Origin: Sulfitobacter sp. HGT1
GTDB lineage: Bacteria > Pseudomonadota > Alphaproteobacteria > Rhodobacterales > Rhodobacteraceae
Direction: 5' to 3'
Length of the DNA stretch: 64,000 bases
NCBI RefSeq assembly: GCF_013282155.1
Contig: NZ_BLWI01000002.1
Coordinates: 124,001-188,000 of the forward strand
The notes under the pieces were generated by a model that had not been told where the DNA came from, ran no database searches, and saw only the letters and a list, made by a program, of their open reading frames with translations. Shown here piece by piece: positions 1 through 8,978 of the stretch (positions within the stretch are counted from its first letter, which is position 1; every line of letters starts with the position of its first letter). Made by a program: the position numbers and the translations under genes.

Positions 1-224
1 TGCTGGAAAATGCCGGTCTGGTGCGCAAGCTGGTGATGGATGACGCCCCTGCCCGCTATGAAATGACGCCCCCTACCGATCACGACCATCTGGTTGACGT
101 CGACAGCGGCGATCTGGTTGAAATTCCCGGCACCGAAATCGCCGAACTTATGGGCCGCGTGGCCGCCGAATTAGGGTATCAGATCGTCAGCCACCATACA
201 GTGATCCGCGCCCGCAAGACGTGA
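1..224 (+). CDS. Fur-family transcriptional regulator, C-terminal fragment
   Basis: The reading frame is open from base 3 to the TGA at 222-224, so this is the last 73 or so codons of a gene that begins outside the window. The visible part contains the Fur dimerisation/metal-sensing half: a His-Asp-His cluster followed by DVDSGDLVEIPG and EIAELMGRVAAELGY, then a second His pair (SHHTVIRARK). This His-Asp-His...Glu...His-His arrangement is typical of Fur/Irr-type proteins of alphaproteobacteria, which control iron or manganese genes. No CxxC zinc motif is present in the visible part. Whether it is Fur/Mur, Irr or Zur cannot be decided without the N-terminal half. It faces a TetR gene tail to tail. 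Confidence 0.8.
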   Translation, partial: LENAGLVRKLVMDDAPARYEMTPPTDHDHLVDVDSGDLVEIPGTEIAELMGRVAAELGYQIVSHHTVIRARKT

Positions 225-262
225 CATGGGCCTAGCGCGGGCCTTGCTGCGTGACACCTTGC

Positions 263-952
263 CTACTTGGCGTCTGCATCCACCAAAGACCGCACCATCG
301 CGGCGGCACCAACGGCGACACTGCGCAAAATCAGGTCGTTCGGAATATCACGGTTCAGCCAGTCGCGCATGGGGCCGAAGGCCGACAGAAACACCATCAG
401 GTTTGACACGATATCAAGGCGGCGGTCTTCGGTATCGATCCCCAGCCGCAGGCTCAGCTGATCGGCCAGATCCTTCATCGCGGCATATTCGCGGGCATGC
501 AGCGCGTGGCGATCTTCGGCTTGCATATGCGGCACGCAACGATAGGCTAACAATGTGCCCTTGCGTTTATGGGCCCAGCATTCGCGGAAATACTGTTCAA
601 TCGCATCCTCAAGGGACACAGATTGATCTTGCAGCATCACCGACAGGGTCGGCACGTCCTCGCGGAACCAAAGCTGGTTCAACAGGCGGCGCAGGATGTC
701 ATTCTTGTTGGCGATATAGTCATAGATGCTGGCCTGATTCACACCCGAGCGCGCGCAAATATCGCGTATGGTGGTGGCCGCGAACCCCTTTTCCAGAAAC
801 AGCTCCAACGCGGCATCGCAAATCTGTTCGCGACGGCTTTGGATCAGGTCCTGGTTCTGAACGCTTGTGATGTCTGCCTCGGCCAACGTCTGCTTGCGCA
901 GGGCGTGAAGACGTTCGGGGTAAACGGTCGCAGACGTGGTTTCGGGCATCAA
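263..952 (-). CDS. TetR/AcrR family transcriptional regulator
   Basis: A 229-residue protein with a TetR helix-turn-helix at about residues 40-85 (REQICDAALELFLEKGF, then TTIRDICARSGVNQASIYDY). The start of the recognition helix, NQASIYDYIANK, is the usual TetR pattern. The C-terminal two thirds is helical and variable, as expected for the ligand-binding and dimer domain, so the effector cannot be predicted. The protein carries an unusually long 40-residue N-terminal extension before the HTH. It starts at an ATG pair (M-M). The gene is monocistronic: the next minus-strand gene upstream (the Do protease) ends with its own terminator. The 5' region at 974-1005 has imperfect inverted repeats that could be an operator. 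Confidence 0.88.
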   Translation of the reverse strand: MMPETTSATVYPERLHALRKQTLAEADITSVQNQDLIQSRREQICDAALELFLEKGFAATTIRDICARSGVNQASIYDYIANKNDILRRLLNQLWFREDVPTLSVMLQDQSVSLEDAIEQYFRECWAHKRKGTLLAYRCVPHMQAEDRHALHAREYAAMKDLADQLSLRLGIDTEDRRLDIVSNLMVFLSAFGPMRDWLNRDIPNDLILRSVAVGAAAMVRSLVDADAK

Positions 953-1024
953 GAGTTCCTTTTTTTCAAAGAAACCTAGCTACTTTCGATATGTGAAACA
1001 ACTAGGAAGGTGTCGCCAGACCGA

Positions 1025-1062
1025 CAAAGCAAAACCCGCCAATGCAGGGCAAAGGCGGGTTT
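1025..1062 (-). terminator. Rho-independent terminator of the Do protease gene
   Basis: On the minus strand AAACCCGCC and GGCGGGTTT form a nine-pair stem around a 13-base loop, continued by a T-rich run (TTTTGCTTTG). It lies 28 bases past the stop codon of the protease gene. Confidence 0.8.
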
Positions 1063-1089
1063 CAAAAACCGTCGATCCAGGATCAAGGA

Positions 1090-2574
1090 TTATTCATCAA
1101 GGCCGATCGCCACGAAACGTGGATCACCGGCACGGCGCACCAGCAGCAGCAAGGATTTGCGCCCTGCATCGCGAGCCTCGGTCACCCGGTCTTCCAGATC
1201 CGCAATCGTTGTGATGCTTTGCTGGCCTGCCTCTGTGATCACGTCGCCCTTGCGCAGCCCCTTTTCGAAGGCTTCCGATGCCTCGTCGACCTCGATCACG
1301 GCCAAACCGTTGGTGCTTTCATCCGCGTCGTATTCTTCGCGCATGTCATCGGTCAGCGGAGTGACGGTCAGACCCAGCATGGACACTGTTTCGGGGCCTT
1401 GCGGCTCTGCACCTTCTTCGGGGTCGGCAGCAGGGGTGCTGTCGTCTTCTGCGTCTTCGCGGCGGCCAAGGGTGACTTTCAACGTCTGGGTTTTGCCCTC
1501 GCGCAGGACCGTGACGCGCACGGCGGCCCCCACGGCGCTGTTGCCAACCTGACGGACCAAACCACGGGTGTCTTGGACTTCGACGCCGGCAAAGCTCATG
1601 ATCACGTCACCGGTTTTCAGACCCGCATCTTTTGCAGGGCCATCCGGCACGTCGGTGATCAAGGCACCGGTTGCAGTCGACAGACCCATCGCATCGGCCA
1701 CGTCCTGCGTCACATCCTGAATGCGCACGCCCAGCCAGCCACGGCGGGTTTCGCCGAATTCCTTGAGCTGGTCCACAACCCGGGTCACCACGTTCGACGC
1801 CATGGAAAACCCGATCCCGATAGAGCCGCCGTTGGGCGACAGGATCGCGGTGTTCACACCGATCACGGCCCCGTCCATGTTGAACAACGGCCCGCCAGAG
1901 TTGCCACGGTTGATCGCGGCGTCGGTCTGGATGTAGTCGTCATACGTGCCTGACAATGCACGGTTGCGCGCCGACACGATCCCGGCCGAGACAGAGAACC
2001 CCTGCCCCAGCGGGTTGCCCATTGCGATCACCCAATCGCCCACGCGCGCGGCGTTGCTGTCGCCGAATGTGACAAAGGGCAACGGGTTCGGGGCTTCGAC
2101 CTTGAGCAGGGCAATATCGGTGTTGGGGTCGGTCCCGATCACCTTGGCGGTCAGTTCCTCGCCCGAGAAAAACTCGATCGTGATCTCGTCCGCGCCCTCG
2201 ATGACGTGGTTGTTCGTCACGACATACCCGTCTTCGGAAATCACAAACCCGGACCCAAGCGCGGATGATTTGCGCGGCGACGGGGTCTGGCCGTCGTTGT
2301 TGCGGTCCTGAAATTCGCGAAAGTAATCTTCGAAGGGGGAGCCTTCGGGCACAATGCCGCGCGGGCCGGTACGCCCTTCGACCGTGGTCGAGGTCGTGAT
2401 GTTGACGACCGAGGGGCTGATCTTTTCAGCGAGCGGTGCCAGGCTTTCCGGCTTGGCATAGGCCATGACGGTCTGCATCAGCACAAAGGCAAGGGCCAGC
2501 ATACCCATCATCAGCCATTTGAACTGTGGCGACGGGGCGATTGATTTTGACACGGATACGGCCTTCGGCTGCAT
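1090..2574 (-). CDS. degP: Do-family periplasmic serine endopeptidase (DegP/MucD type)
   Basis: A 494-residue HtrA protease/chaperone of the periplasm that degrades misfolded envelope proteins. A basic N-terminus followed by a hydrophobic segment (about residues 19-40) serves as signal or anchor. The trypsin-like domain shows all three catalytic residues in context: His in VVTNNHVIEG, Asp in NTDIALLKV and Ser in RGNSGGPLFN. Two PDZ domains follow (the first beginning near RRGWLGVRIQDV, the second near SMLGLTVTPL), separated by an acidic linker rich in Glu/Asp/Pro. Length and domain order fit the Do family. The start is supported by an AGGAGA ribosome site 6-7 bases upstream. It is followed by its own terminator, so it is likely transcribed alone. 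Confidence 0.93.
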   Translation of the reverse strand: MQPKAVSVSKSIAPSPQFKWLMMGMLALAFVLMQTVMAYAKPESLAPLAEKISPSVVNITTSTTVEGRTGPRGIVPEGSPFEDYFREFQDRNNDGQTPSPRKSSALGSGFVISEDGYVVTNNHVIEGADEITIEFFSGEELTAKVIGTDPNTDIALLKVEAPNPLPFVTFGDSNAARVGDWVIAMGNPLGQGFSVSAGIVSARNRALSGTYDDYIQTDAAINRGNSGGPLFNMDGAVIGVNTAILSPNGGSIGIGFSMASNVVTRVVDQLKEFGETRRGWLGVRIQDVTQDVADAMGLSTATGALITDVPDGPAKDAGLKTGDVIMSFAGVEVQDTRGLVRQVGNSAVGAAVRVTVLREGKTQTLKVTLGRREDAEDDSTPAADPEEGAEPQGPETVSMLGLTVTPLTDDMREEYDADESTNGLAVIEVDEASEAFEKGLRKGDVITEAGQQSITTIADLEDRVTEARDAGRKSLLLLVRRAGDPRFVAIGLDE

Positions 2575-2833
2575 TCATCATCTCCTGAACAAAGGGCGGG
2601 GCCACAAGACCCCCATTTCCTGACACCAGAGTGCATCCGCAGTTCCAGTGCTGCAAGCTGAAAGATGGGGTCGATCACGCGCAATTCAACAGGCATCGGG
2701 CGCGGGCAGATCAAGTTACCAAAGATTCAGTGTGTGTTTGGGGGGCTACCCGAACTTTGTTACGGTTCAGGTTCGTTCGGCGAAGGTATGCTTTGCTCAA
2801 GCCCCCTCTTAGTGAAGATCGGCAAGAAGCCGG

Positions 2834-3328
2834 TTAGCCTCCAAATGCGGAAGCGTATAGCACTTCGCCTTTGGCCCGCTCGGTCTGGAATGCGAGCGCC
2901 AGCATGTATTCCGTGGGGACCTCGCCGTATGTAAGATCACCGGGAGATGAAAAGCCGAAGCGGCCATAGTAGGTCGGGTCGCCTAAAAGGACACAACCGG
3001 CGGCGTCGAGTGACCGAAGCCTCTCCAGACCTTTTTCAATCAACTGCCGACCTATTCCTGCACGTTGACGCGCCGGTTGAACCGAAACGGGGCCAAGGCC
3101 GAACCAATGTCCCTGAGAACTCGATAGAGTCACCGGAGAAAAGGCAATATGGCCAACGATCTGATCTTCCTCCACAGCGACGAGTGAGAGGACAAGGTTA
3201 CCGCCTTCACGAAGGCGATCAACGATCTGCGGTTCACTGCCATCGCTCATTTCGACTGGTGCAAAGGCGATTTTTGTTAGCGTATATATCGCTGCTTCGT
3301 CGCCGGGGATTTCATCACGTATTCTCAT
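2834..3328 (-). CDS. GNAT-family N-acetyltransferase (YhbS-like)
   Basis: A 164-residue single-domain acetyltransferase using acetyl-CoA. The acetyl-CoA binding motif A is visible as VQPARQRAGIGRQLIEKGLERL (Q/R-x-x-G-x-G/A core), preceded by GLGPVSV and followed by GDPTYYGRFGF, which is characteristic of the COG3153/YhbS group. The acceptor substrate is unknown; members are often small-molecule or RNA-related acetyltransferases. About 260 bases separate its 3' end from the start of the Do protease gene, and it has its own upstream region, so it is probably a single-gene unit. Confidence 0.85.
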   Translation of the reverse strand: MRIRDEIPGDEAAIYTLTKIAFAPVEMSDGSEPQIVDRLREGGNLVLSLVAVEEDQIVGHIAFSPVTLSSSQGHWFGLGPVSVQPARQRAGIGRQLIEKGLERLRSLDAAGCVLLGDPTYYGRFGFSSPGDLTYGEVPTEYMLALAFQTERAKGEVLYASAFGG

Positions 3329-3526
3329 GATGGAACTTTTACCATCAAAGTTCTTTGACGGAAATCCTATCTTGAAACACCTAAGCTGTTGCAGTGTGCC
3401 AGACTAAAGCCGCTGTTCATGTGCATCGCCGAATTGGTGCAATCGGGCTCAAACCAGACGCTAGGCCTTAGACTGAAGGCTACATCTCGAAGGTCGACAA
3501 TGCGCCCATCCCTGAACCCAAAAACC

Positions 3527-3560
3527 AAAAGGGCCAGCGCGATGGCTGGCCCTTTCAAAT
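3527..3560 (-). terminator. Terminator after hflC
   Basis: On the minus strand AGGGCCAGC and GCTGGCCCT form a nine-pair stem with a six-base loop, followed by TTTTGGTTTTTGG. It lies 24 bases downstream of the hflC stop codon and ends the hflKC transcript. Confidence 0.85.
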
Positions 3561-3581
3561 CTTGGATCACCGAGAGCGGCT

Positions 3582-4481
3582 TTAGTTGCCTTCACCCTCG
3601 ACCGAGCGGCTGCCCTGATCAGAGCGCAGGTAGTTGAAGAACTCGCTGTCCGGCGACATCACCATGGTCGAGTTCTTGCCCTGCAACGCTATTTCATAGG
3701 CGCTCAGCGAACGGTAGAATTCAAAGAATTCCGCGTCCTTGGAATAGGCCTCGGCAAAGATCTTGTTGCGCGCGGCGTCTGCTTCACCTTCGATGATGCG
3801 GGCATCACGGCGGGCTTCCGACAGGATTTCCTCGTAGGTACGATCCGCAAGGGCCGTCACACGCTGTGCGGCCTCGCGGCCACGGGCGCGTTCATCGGTC
3901 GCTTCGCGGGCACGTTCCGCAATCATCCGCTGCAATGTCGCGTCAAAGTTCTGCTCTGGCAGGTTGGTCTGGCGCAAACGCACGTCGACCACATCCAGAC
4001 CCAAAGCCTGCGCACGTGCATCAGACCGTTCGCGGATCTGATCCATCAGCGCCGACCGTTCGGGCGACAGGATCGTGTTCGATGTGACACCTTGCGAACC
4101 CAGAACCGCACGGATCTGACCATCAAGAATACCGTTGAGCTGGATTTCAGCCTGACGGGCCCCATCGGCACCCAAGGCCTGACGGAACTGGCGGATGTCC
4201 GCGATGCGGTACAGAACGAAGGCATCCACTTCCAAACGACGGTCATCGGCTGGCGTGACTTCGATCATCGGGGTTTCAAGCGACAGGATACGGTCGTCAT
4301 AACGCACGACTTCGTCCAGCAGCGGGATTTTGAACCCGATGCCCGCGGTTTCACGCACCTGCTTGATCTGGCCAAAGCGCAGCACCAATGCTTTTTCACG
4401 TTCATCAACGATAAAGATCGAGGACAATACAGCAATCGCTGCAATCACGATTACGGGGATAATGAGATTTGCCTTATGCAT
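3582..4481 (-). CDS. hflC: Protease modulator HflC
   Basis: A 299-residue SPFH/prohibitin-family membrane protein that forms with HflK the large periplasmic cage around the FtsH protease. There is one N-terminal membrane segment (residues 5-24), then the band-7 domain beginning VDEREKALVLRFGQI, a long charged coiled coil rich in Arg/Glu/Ala (about 170-230) and the typical C-terminal AYEIALQGKNSTMVMSPDSEFF motif. The start codon overlaps the hflK stop by one base (TGATG), which indicates translational coupling. Confidence 0.96.
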   Translation of the reverse strand: MHKANLIIPVIVIAAIAVLSSIFIVDEREKALVLRFGQIKQVRETAGIGFKIPLLDEVVRYDDRILSLETPMIEVTPADDRRLEVDAFVLYRIADIRQFRQALGADGARQAEIQLNGILDGQIRAVLGSQGVTSNTILSPERSALMDQIRERSDARAQALGLDVVDVRLRQTNLPEQNFDATLQRMIAERAREATDERARGREAAQRVTALADRTYEEILSEARRDARIIEGEADAARNKIFAEAYSKDAEFFEFYRSLSAYEIALQGKNSTMVMSPDSEFFNYLRSDQGSRSVEGEGN

Positions 4482-5701
4482 CAGTTTGACCCCCGGTTCG
4501 AGCTACGCAATTCATTGAGCGGCAGATAGGGAACAACGCCCTGCCCGCCTCCGTCCTGGTTATTCTCAAGAATGATCTTGTCGACATCGCCCAGGACTTT
4601 CTCCATCGTTTCAAGGTACAGACGCTTGCGCGTCACTTCGGGTGCTGCCGTATATTCGGTCAGAACCGCCTCAAAGCGGCTTGCCTCACCCACAGCATCG
4701 TTCACAACGCGCGCGCGGTAGCCTTCGGCGGCTTCGAGCAATTGCGCGGATTGACCACGTGCTTCGGCGGTACGCTGGTTGGCATAGGCGTCGGCCTGAC
4801 GTTCAACCCGGTCACGTTCCTGCTCGGCGGCCTGAACATCGCGGAAGGCGTCGATGACGGATTCTTGTGACACCCGGCCATTGTCATCGGTCACTGTGAC
4901 CGTCTGGCTGGGCGGATCCACCTTGTTAAAGTTGACGCGGATGATGTTGATACCGGTCTGGCGGTTGTCCAATGTGGTTTGGATCAGCTCGCGGGCCGTT
5001 GCTTCGATTGTGGCACGGTCACGGTTCAGGATCGGTGCCAGTTCGGATTGCGCAATGATTTCGCGCATGGCCGATTCAGAAATCGCCCGCACAGAGGCCG
5101 TGGGGTCACGCAGCGAGAATTTGAAATCCTGCGCGTTCTTCACGTTCCAGACCACCTGAAAATCGATATCGACGATGTTTTCGTCCGTGGTCAGCATCAA
5201 GCCTTCGTTGTCGCCACCGGTACGGCCGGCACCGATGGTTTCGGCGCGGTTGGTGGTGACGTCAAAGACTTCGGCAGTGACAACGGGCCAAGGCGCAAAG
5301 TTCAGACCTTCGGTGCCGATGCCCGAAAATTCACCAAGGAACAGTTCAATCGACTGCTGTTCAGGGCGCACGGTGTAAAAGCTGGCCATCCCCCACAACA
5401 CGACTGCCGCCAAAGCGCCCAGACCGATTGTGCCACGGGTGAAACGCGGGCCGTTGCTGCCCATGCCGCCGCCGGAACCACCGGTGCCCCGGTTGCCGCC
5501 CTTGCCGCCCATCAGAACGCGCAGCTGTTCCTGGCCTTTTTTCACCAGCTCGTCAATTTCCGGTATTTGTGGTTTGTCGCCACCGGGGCCACGGCCCCCG
5601 CCAGTTGGTCGTTGTCCAGTCGGTTTGTTCTGGTCACCGCCAGGTTTATCGCCGCCTGAGTTTCCTCCGCCGCCCCAAGGGCCGCCTGTATTTCCAGCCA
5701 T
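4481..5701 (-). CDS. hflK: FtsH protease activity modulator HflK
   Basis: A 406-residue partner of HflC. The first ~90 residues are a Gly/Pro/Asn-rich cytoplasmic tail, followed by a membrane segment near residues 93-112 and the band-7 domain starting YTVRPEQQSIELFLGEF. The sequence VDIDFQVVWNVKNAQDFKFSLRDP and the coiled coil with AEARGQSAQLLEAAEGYRA are diagnostic of HflK. It is first in the hflKC unit; the gor gene lies 70 bases upstream on the same strand, separated by two hairpins, so read-through from rpiA-gor is possible but not shown. Confidence 0.96.
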   Translation of the reverse strand: MAGNTGGPWGGGGNSGGDKPGGDQNKPTGQRPTGGGRGPGGDKPQIPEIDELVKKGQEQLRVLMGGKGGNRGTGGSGGGMGSNGPRFTRGTIGLGALAAVVLWGMASFYTVRPEQQSIELFLGEFSGIGTEGLNFAPWPVVTAEVFDVTTNRAETIGAGRTGGDNEGLMLTTDENIVDIDFQVVWNVKNAQDFKFSLRDPTASVRAISESAMREIIAQSELAPILNRDRATIEATARELIQTTLDNRQTGINIIRVNFNKVDPPSQTVTVTDDNGRVSQESVIDAFRDVQAAEQERDRVERQADAYANQRTAEARGQSAQLLEAAEGYRARVVNDAVGEASRFEAVLTEYTAAPEVTRKRLYLETMEKVLGDVDKIILENNQDGGGQGVVPYLPLNELRSSNRGSN

Positions 5702-5718
5702 TAACTCTTCCCTATTAT

Positions 5719-5765
5719 GACCGCGAATGCGGTCTCGTCTCGTTCAAACTTGGGCATAGATGCCC
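5719..5765 (-). terminator. Two short hairpins between gor and hflK
   Basis: GACCGC-GAAT-GCGGTC (5719-5734) and GGGCAT-AG-ATGCCC (5752-5765) are perfect short inverted repeats in the gor-hflK spacer. Neither has a T-run, so they may attenuate or protect mRNA ends rather than terminate efficiently. Confidence 0.4.
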
Positions 5766-5770
5766 GGATT

Positions 5771-7243
5771 TCAAGCTGTGCGCGTTGGTGTGCGCATCGT
5801 GACCAGTTCTTCGGACATGGTCGGATGTACCGCACATGTCGCATCAAACTGCTCTTTCGTCAGCCCCGCTTTGACCGCGATGCCCACAAGCTGGATCAGC
5901 TCGCCCGCATTTGGTGCGACGATGTGGCACCCCAAGACAACGCGGGTATTCTGACACACGATCAGTTTCATCATCACGCGCTGGTTCTGTTCGGCAAAGG
6001 CGGTTTGCATGGGGCGGAACGAGGTCACATAGATCTCGACCGGTCCAGCGTCGCGCGCATCTTCCTCGCTCAGACCCACGGTGCCCATTTCGGGCTGGGT
6101 AAAGATCGCCGACGGGATCAGGTCGTGATCCACAGGTGTCGGGTTTCCGGCAAAGACCGTCTGGACAAACGCCATGCCTTCGCGGATTGCGACAGGTGTC
6201 AGGTTCACGCGGTTTGTCACATCGCCGATGGCATAGATCGACGGCACGCCGGTCTGGCTATATTCGTTCACCTTGATCTCGCGGCCCCGGCCAAGGGTCA
6301 CGCCGACCTCTTCCAGACCCATATCCTGGGTCATCGGGGTGCGGCCTGTGGCGAACAGCACCATGTCAAAGACTTTTTCGCGGCCATTGGTGGATTTGAC
6401 CCAGATCGGGCCCTGTGTCCCATCGCGGGCGGAAGCATTGTGACGGTTCAACTCTCCGGCCTGATCGACGGTGGCCCCCATGGCCGCGCCCGAATTGCCG
6501 GGGTTGGTGGTTTCGTCACGGTCCCGTTCAAGCGCCATTTCAACGATGTTGGTGCCGGTGTGGATGTCGATACCATTCTCGCGCATCGATTCAGCGACCA
6601 GACCACGGGCTTCGTCATCAAAACCGCGCAGGATTTGCGCCCCGCGGTAATACTGCGTCACCTCGACACCCAGCCCCTGCAAGATGCAGGCGAATTCGCA
6701 AGCGATATAGCCACCGCCAACAATCAGGATCGACTTGGGCAGCTGTTCCAGATGAAAGATATCATCCGACACAATCCCCAAATCCGCATTCGGCAGATCG
6801 GGCCGCACGGGGCGGCCACCGGTTGCAATCAAGATGTGCTTGGCGGTTTTCACCTCGCCGGTGGACAGTTCCACCGTATGCGCGTCCTTGATCGTGGCGC
6901 GCGCATCAAAGGTTTCAACGCCGGACCCGGCCAGCAGCTTGCGGTACACGGCTTCAAGACGGTCCAGTTCAGCGCTCATACGCTTGCGGAATGCATGCCA
7001 GTCAAAGGTGCCGGGCTTGATGTCCCAACCATAGGCCTGCGCCTCGTCCGCCAAACCGGCATAGCCCGATGCGAACACCATCAGCTTTTTCGGCACACAG
7101 CCCCGGATCACGCAGGTACCGCCATAGCGGTCTTCCTCGGCCAGACCGACCTTGGCCCCGTGTTCGCTGGCCGCGACACGCGCAGCACGCACGCCCCCCG
7201 AACCGCCACCAATTACGAACAGATCAAAATCGAAATCACTCAT
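5771..7243 (-). CDS. gor: Glutathione-disulfide reductase with an inserted loop
   Basis: A 490-residue flavoprotein that reduces GSSG with NADPH in the cytoplasm. The FAD-binding GGGSGG is at residues 12-17, the redox-active Cys44 and Cys49 are in GGTCVIRGCVPKK, the NADPH fold GGGYIACEFA is at about 176-185, and the C-terminal active-site His-Pro is in HPTMSEE. Bacterial glutathione reductases are usually about 450 residues. The excess sits in one place, about residues 240-277, a Gly/Asn/Thr-rich stretch inserted just before the strand VFDMVLFATGRTP. All catalytic parts remain. It follows rpiA by 23 bases, so the two form an operon linking NADPH supply by the pentose pathway with thiol redox. 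Confidence 0.93.
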   Translation of the reverse strand: MSDFDFDLFVIGGGSGGVRAARVAASEHGAKVGLAEEDRYGGTCVIRGCVPKKLMVFASGYAGLADEAQAYGWDIKPGTFDWHAFRKRMSAELDRLEAVYRKLLAGSGVETFDARATIKDAHTVELSTGEVKTAKHILIATGGRPVRPDLPNADLGIVSDDIFHLEQLPKSILIVGGGYIACEFACILQGLGVEVTQYYRGAQILRGFDDEARGLVAESMRENGIDIHTGTNIVEMALERDRDETTNPGNSGAAMGATVDQAGELNRHNASARDGTQGPIWVKSTNGREKVFDMVLFATGRTPMTQDMGLEEVGVTLGRGREIKVNEYSQTGVPSIYAIGDVTNRVNLTPVAIREGMAFVQTVFAGNPTPVDHDLIPSAIFTQPEMGTVGLSEEDARDAGPVEIYVTSFRPMQTAFAEQNQRVMMKLIVCQNTRVVLGCHIVAPNAGELIQLVGIAVKAGLTKEQFDATCAVHPTMSEELVTMRTPTRTA

Positions 7244-7266
7244 TGGTTGCGGGCCTTTAATATCTA

Positions 7267-8055
7267 TTAGTCGTTCAGGTCGGAAAACAGGTTATCCGTC
7301 TCGACGAAATCCATACGGTCACGGTCAACGGTACCTTCGTTGATGTCGCGCACTTCGACGCGGCCATCACCATAGCCGATGACCACGGCATCACAGATAT
7401 CAATGAACAGCCCGTTTTCAACAACGCCGGGCATCTGATTTAGCACCAGCGACAATTGGCGCGCATTGCCAATCCGGTTCAGGTGCAAATCCATGATGTA
7501 ATTGCCCTCGTCGGTGATAAAGGGAATGTCGCCATTCATCCGCAAGGTTGACGTACGGCCCAGCACATCCATCGAAATCAGCGTTTCTTCGACCAAGGCC
7601 TGGGTCGTTTGCCAGCCAAAGGGGATCACCTCGATCGGGAGGGGGAATGCGCCAAGGGTTTCGACCTCTTTGCCGATATCCGCGATCACCACCATTTGGT
7701 CAGAGGCCGTCGCCACGATTTTTTCTTGCAGCAAGGCCCCGCCGCCACCCTTGATCAGGTTCAGTTCGCCGTCAAATTCATCGGCACCGTCAATGGTCAG
7801 GTCCAGCCATTTCGCCTCGTCCAGGCTGATGACTTCGATTCCCACTTCGCGGGCAAGCTGTGCGGTGCGGGTCGATGTCGGCACACCTTTGATCCGCAGA
7901 CCATCATCGCGCACCATTTCGCCCAAGCAGCGCACCAACCAGGCAGCGGTTGATCCGGTGCCCAGCCCGACGCGCATGCCGTCTTCGACAAATTGCGCGG
8001 CACGTTTCGCGGCTACAAATTTCGCCTTGTCAATTGGTGACAGTTCTCCGGCCAT
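7267..8055 (-). CDS. rpiA: Ribose-5-phosphate isomerase A
   Basis: A 262-residue cytosolic isomerase interconverting ribose 5-phosphate and ribulose 5-phosphate in the pentose phosphate and nucleotide pathways. Diagnostic RpiA motifs are present: VGLGTGSTAAWLVRCL near residue 30, TIDGADEFDGELNLIKGGGGALLQEKIVA in the middle, and VVENGLFIDICDAVVIG towards the end. The C-terminus is about 30 residues longer than in enteric RpiA. It is the first gene of an rpiA-gor pair. Confidence 0.96.
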   Translation of the reverse strand: MAGELSPIDKAKFVAAKRAAQFVEDGMRVGLGTGSTAAWLVRCLGEMVRDDGLRIKGVPTSTRTAQLAREVGIEVISLDEAKWLDLTIDGADEFDGELNLIKGGGGALLQEKIVATASDQMVVIADIGKEVETLGAFPLPIEVIPFGWQTTQALVEETLISMDVLGRTSTLRMNGDIPFITDEGNYIMDLHLNRIGNARQLSLVLNQMPGVVENGLFIDICDAVVIGYGDGRVEVRDINEGTVDRDRMDFVETDNLFSDLND

Positions 8056-8291
8056 GATAGCGACTCCTGATTTATCGCTGCCCTTATAGACTCTGACGGC
8101 GGTGGGTGCGACCCCTCAAAACCCGCAACGGCGCGACAGGTTTACGCGATGCTGCAATTTGTGTCCGCAGCACGCTGTAGCGCCCCATTACGGCCCAAAC
8201 CAGCCACGTTTTCCCGCGCTGCCTTCTGCAATGCGCGCGAATATGTCGTTTTCAATCGCTCTGCCCGCCCGTAATCGGCTAACACAGCAAA

Positions 8292-8978
8292 ATGAACAGC
8301 TATATCCTTCATTATGCGCCCGACAACGCGTCGCTTATCATCCGATTGGCGCTCGAGGCGTTGGGCCAGCCCTATCGCACCGTTCTGGTTGACCGTGCCA
8401 CAGCGGCGCAAACGTCGCCGGGCTATCTGGCACTGAACCCGCATGGTTTGATCCCCGTGCTGGAATGCCCCGATGGCGCGATCTTTGAAACCGGTGCGAT
8501 CCTGCTTTGGCTTGCCGACCGGCATGGCGAATTGGCCCCGAAAATCCACAACCCCAAACGCGCAGATTTCCTCAAGTGGTTGTTTTTCATCTCAAACACC
8601 GTTCATCCGGCGTTGCGCATGACGTTTTACCCTGAAAAATACGCAGGCCCCGACCCCGCCCATCAGGCAGCCTTGCGTCACACCATGCAAACCGCCTTGG
8701 CACGTCATCTGAAATCGCTGGATGCACGGGCAGCACAGGGGCCTTTCGACATGGCGCTCCAGTTTTACCTTGCCGCCTTGCTGCGCTGGTGCGTGCTGTA
8801 CCCCGTGCAAAAGGACCACGACTGGTTCGATCTGGATGATCTGCCCCACCTCAAGGCGATGTGCCTGTCGCTTGAAACCCTGCCCTGTACGGCTGCCGCC
8901 CAAAAGGCCGAAGGGCTTGGCCCCACGCCGTTTTCCGCCCCGCAATATGCCACCCCACCCCAAGGAAGTGCCACCTGA
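8292..8978 (+). CDS. Glutathione S-transferase family protein
   Basis: A 228-residue protein with a thioredoxin-fold GST N-terminal domain (YILHYAPDNASLIIRLALEALGQPY, then NPHGLIPVLECPDG and IFETGAILLWLADRHG, the glutathione-contacting region) and an all-helical C-terminal domain. Substrate is unknown. The last codon overlaps the ATG of the following serine dehydratase gene by one base (TGATG), so the two are co-translated. The 236 bases upstream, shared with divergent rpiA, must hold promoters for both; no clear consensus was seen. Confidence 0.87.
   Translation: MNSYILHYAPDNASLIIRLALEALGQPYRTVLVDRATAAQTSPGYLALNPHGLIPVLECPDGAIFETGAILLWLADRHGELAPKIHNPKRADFLKWLFFISNTVHPALRMTFYPEKYAGPDPAHQAALRHTMQTALARHLKSLDARAAQGPFDMALQFYLAALLRWCVLYPVQKDHDWFDLDDLPHLKAMCLSLETLPCTAAAQKAEGLGPTPFSAPQYATPPQGSAT

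Noticed and set aside
5717-7270. 517-codon plus-strand open frame
   Set aside because: It is antisense to gor, which has intact FAD, Cys pair and NADPH motifs.
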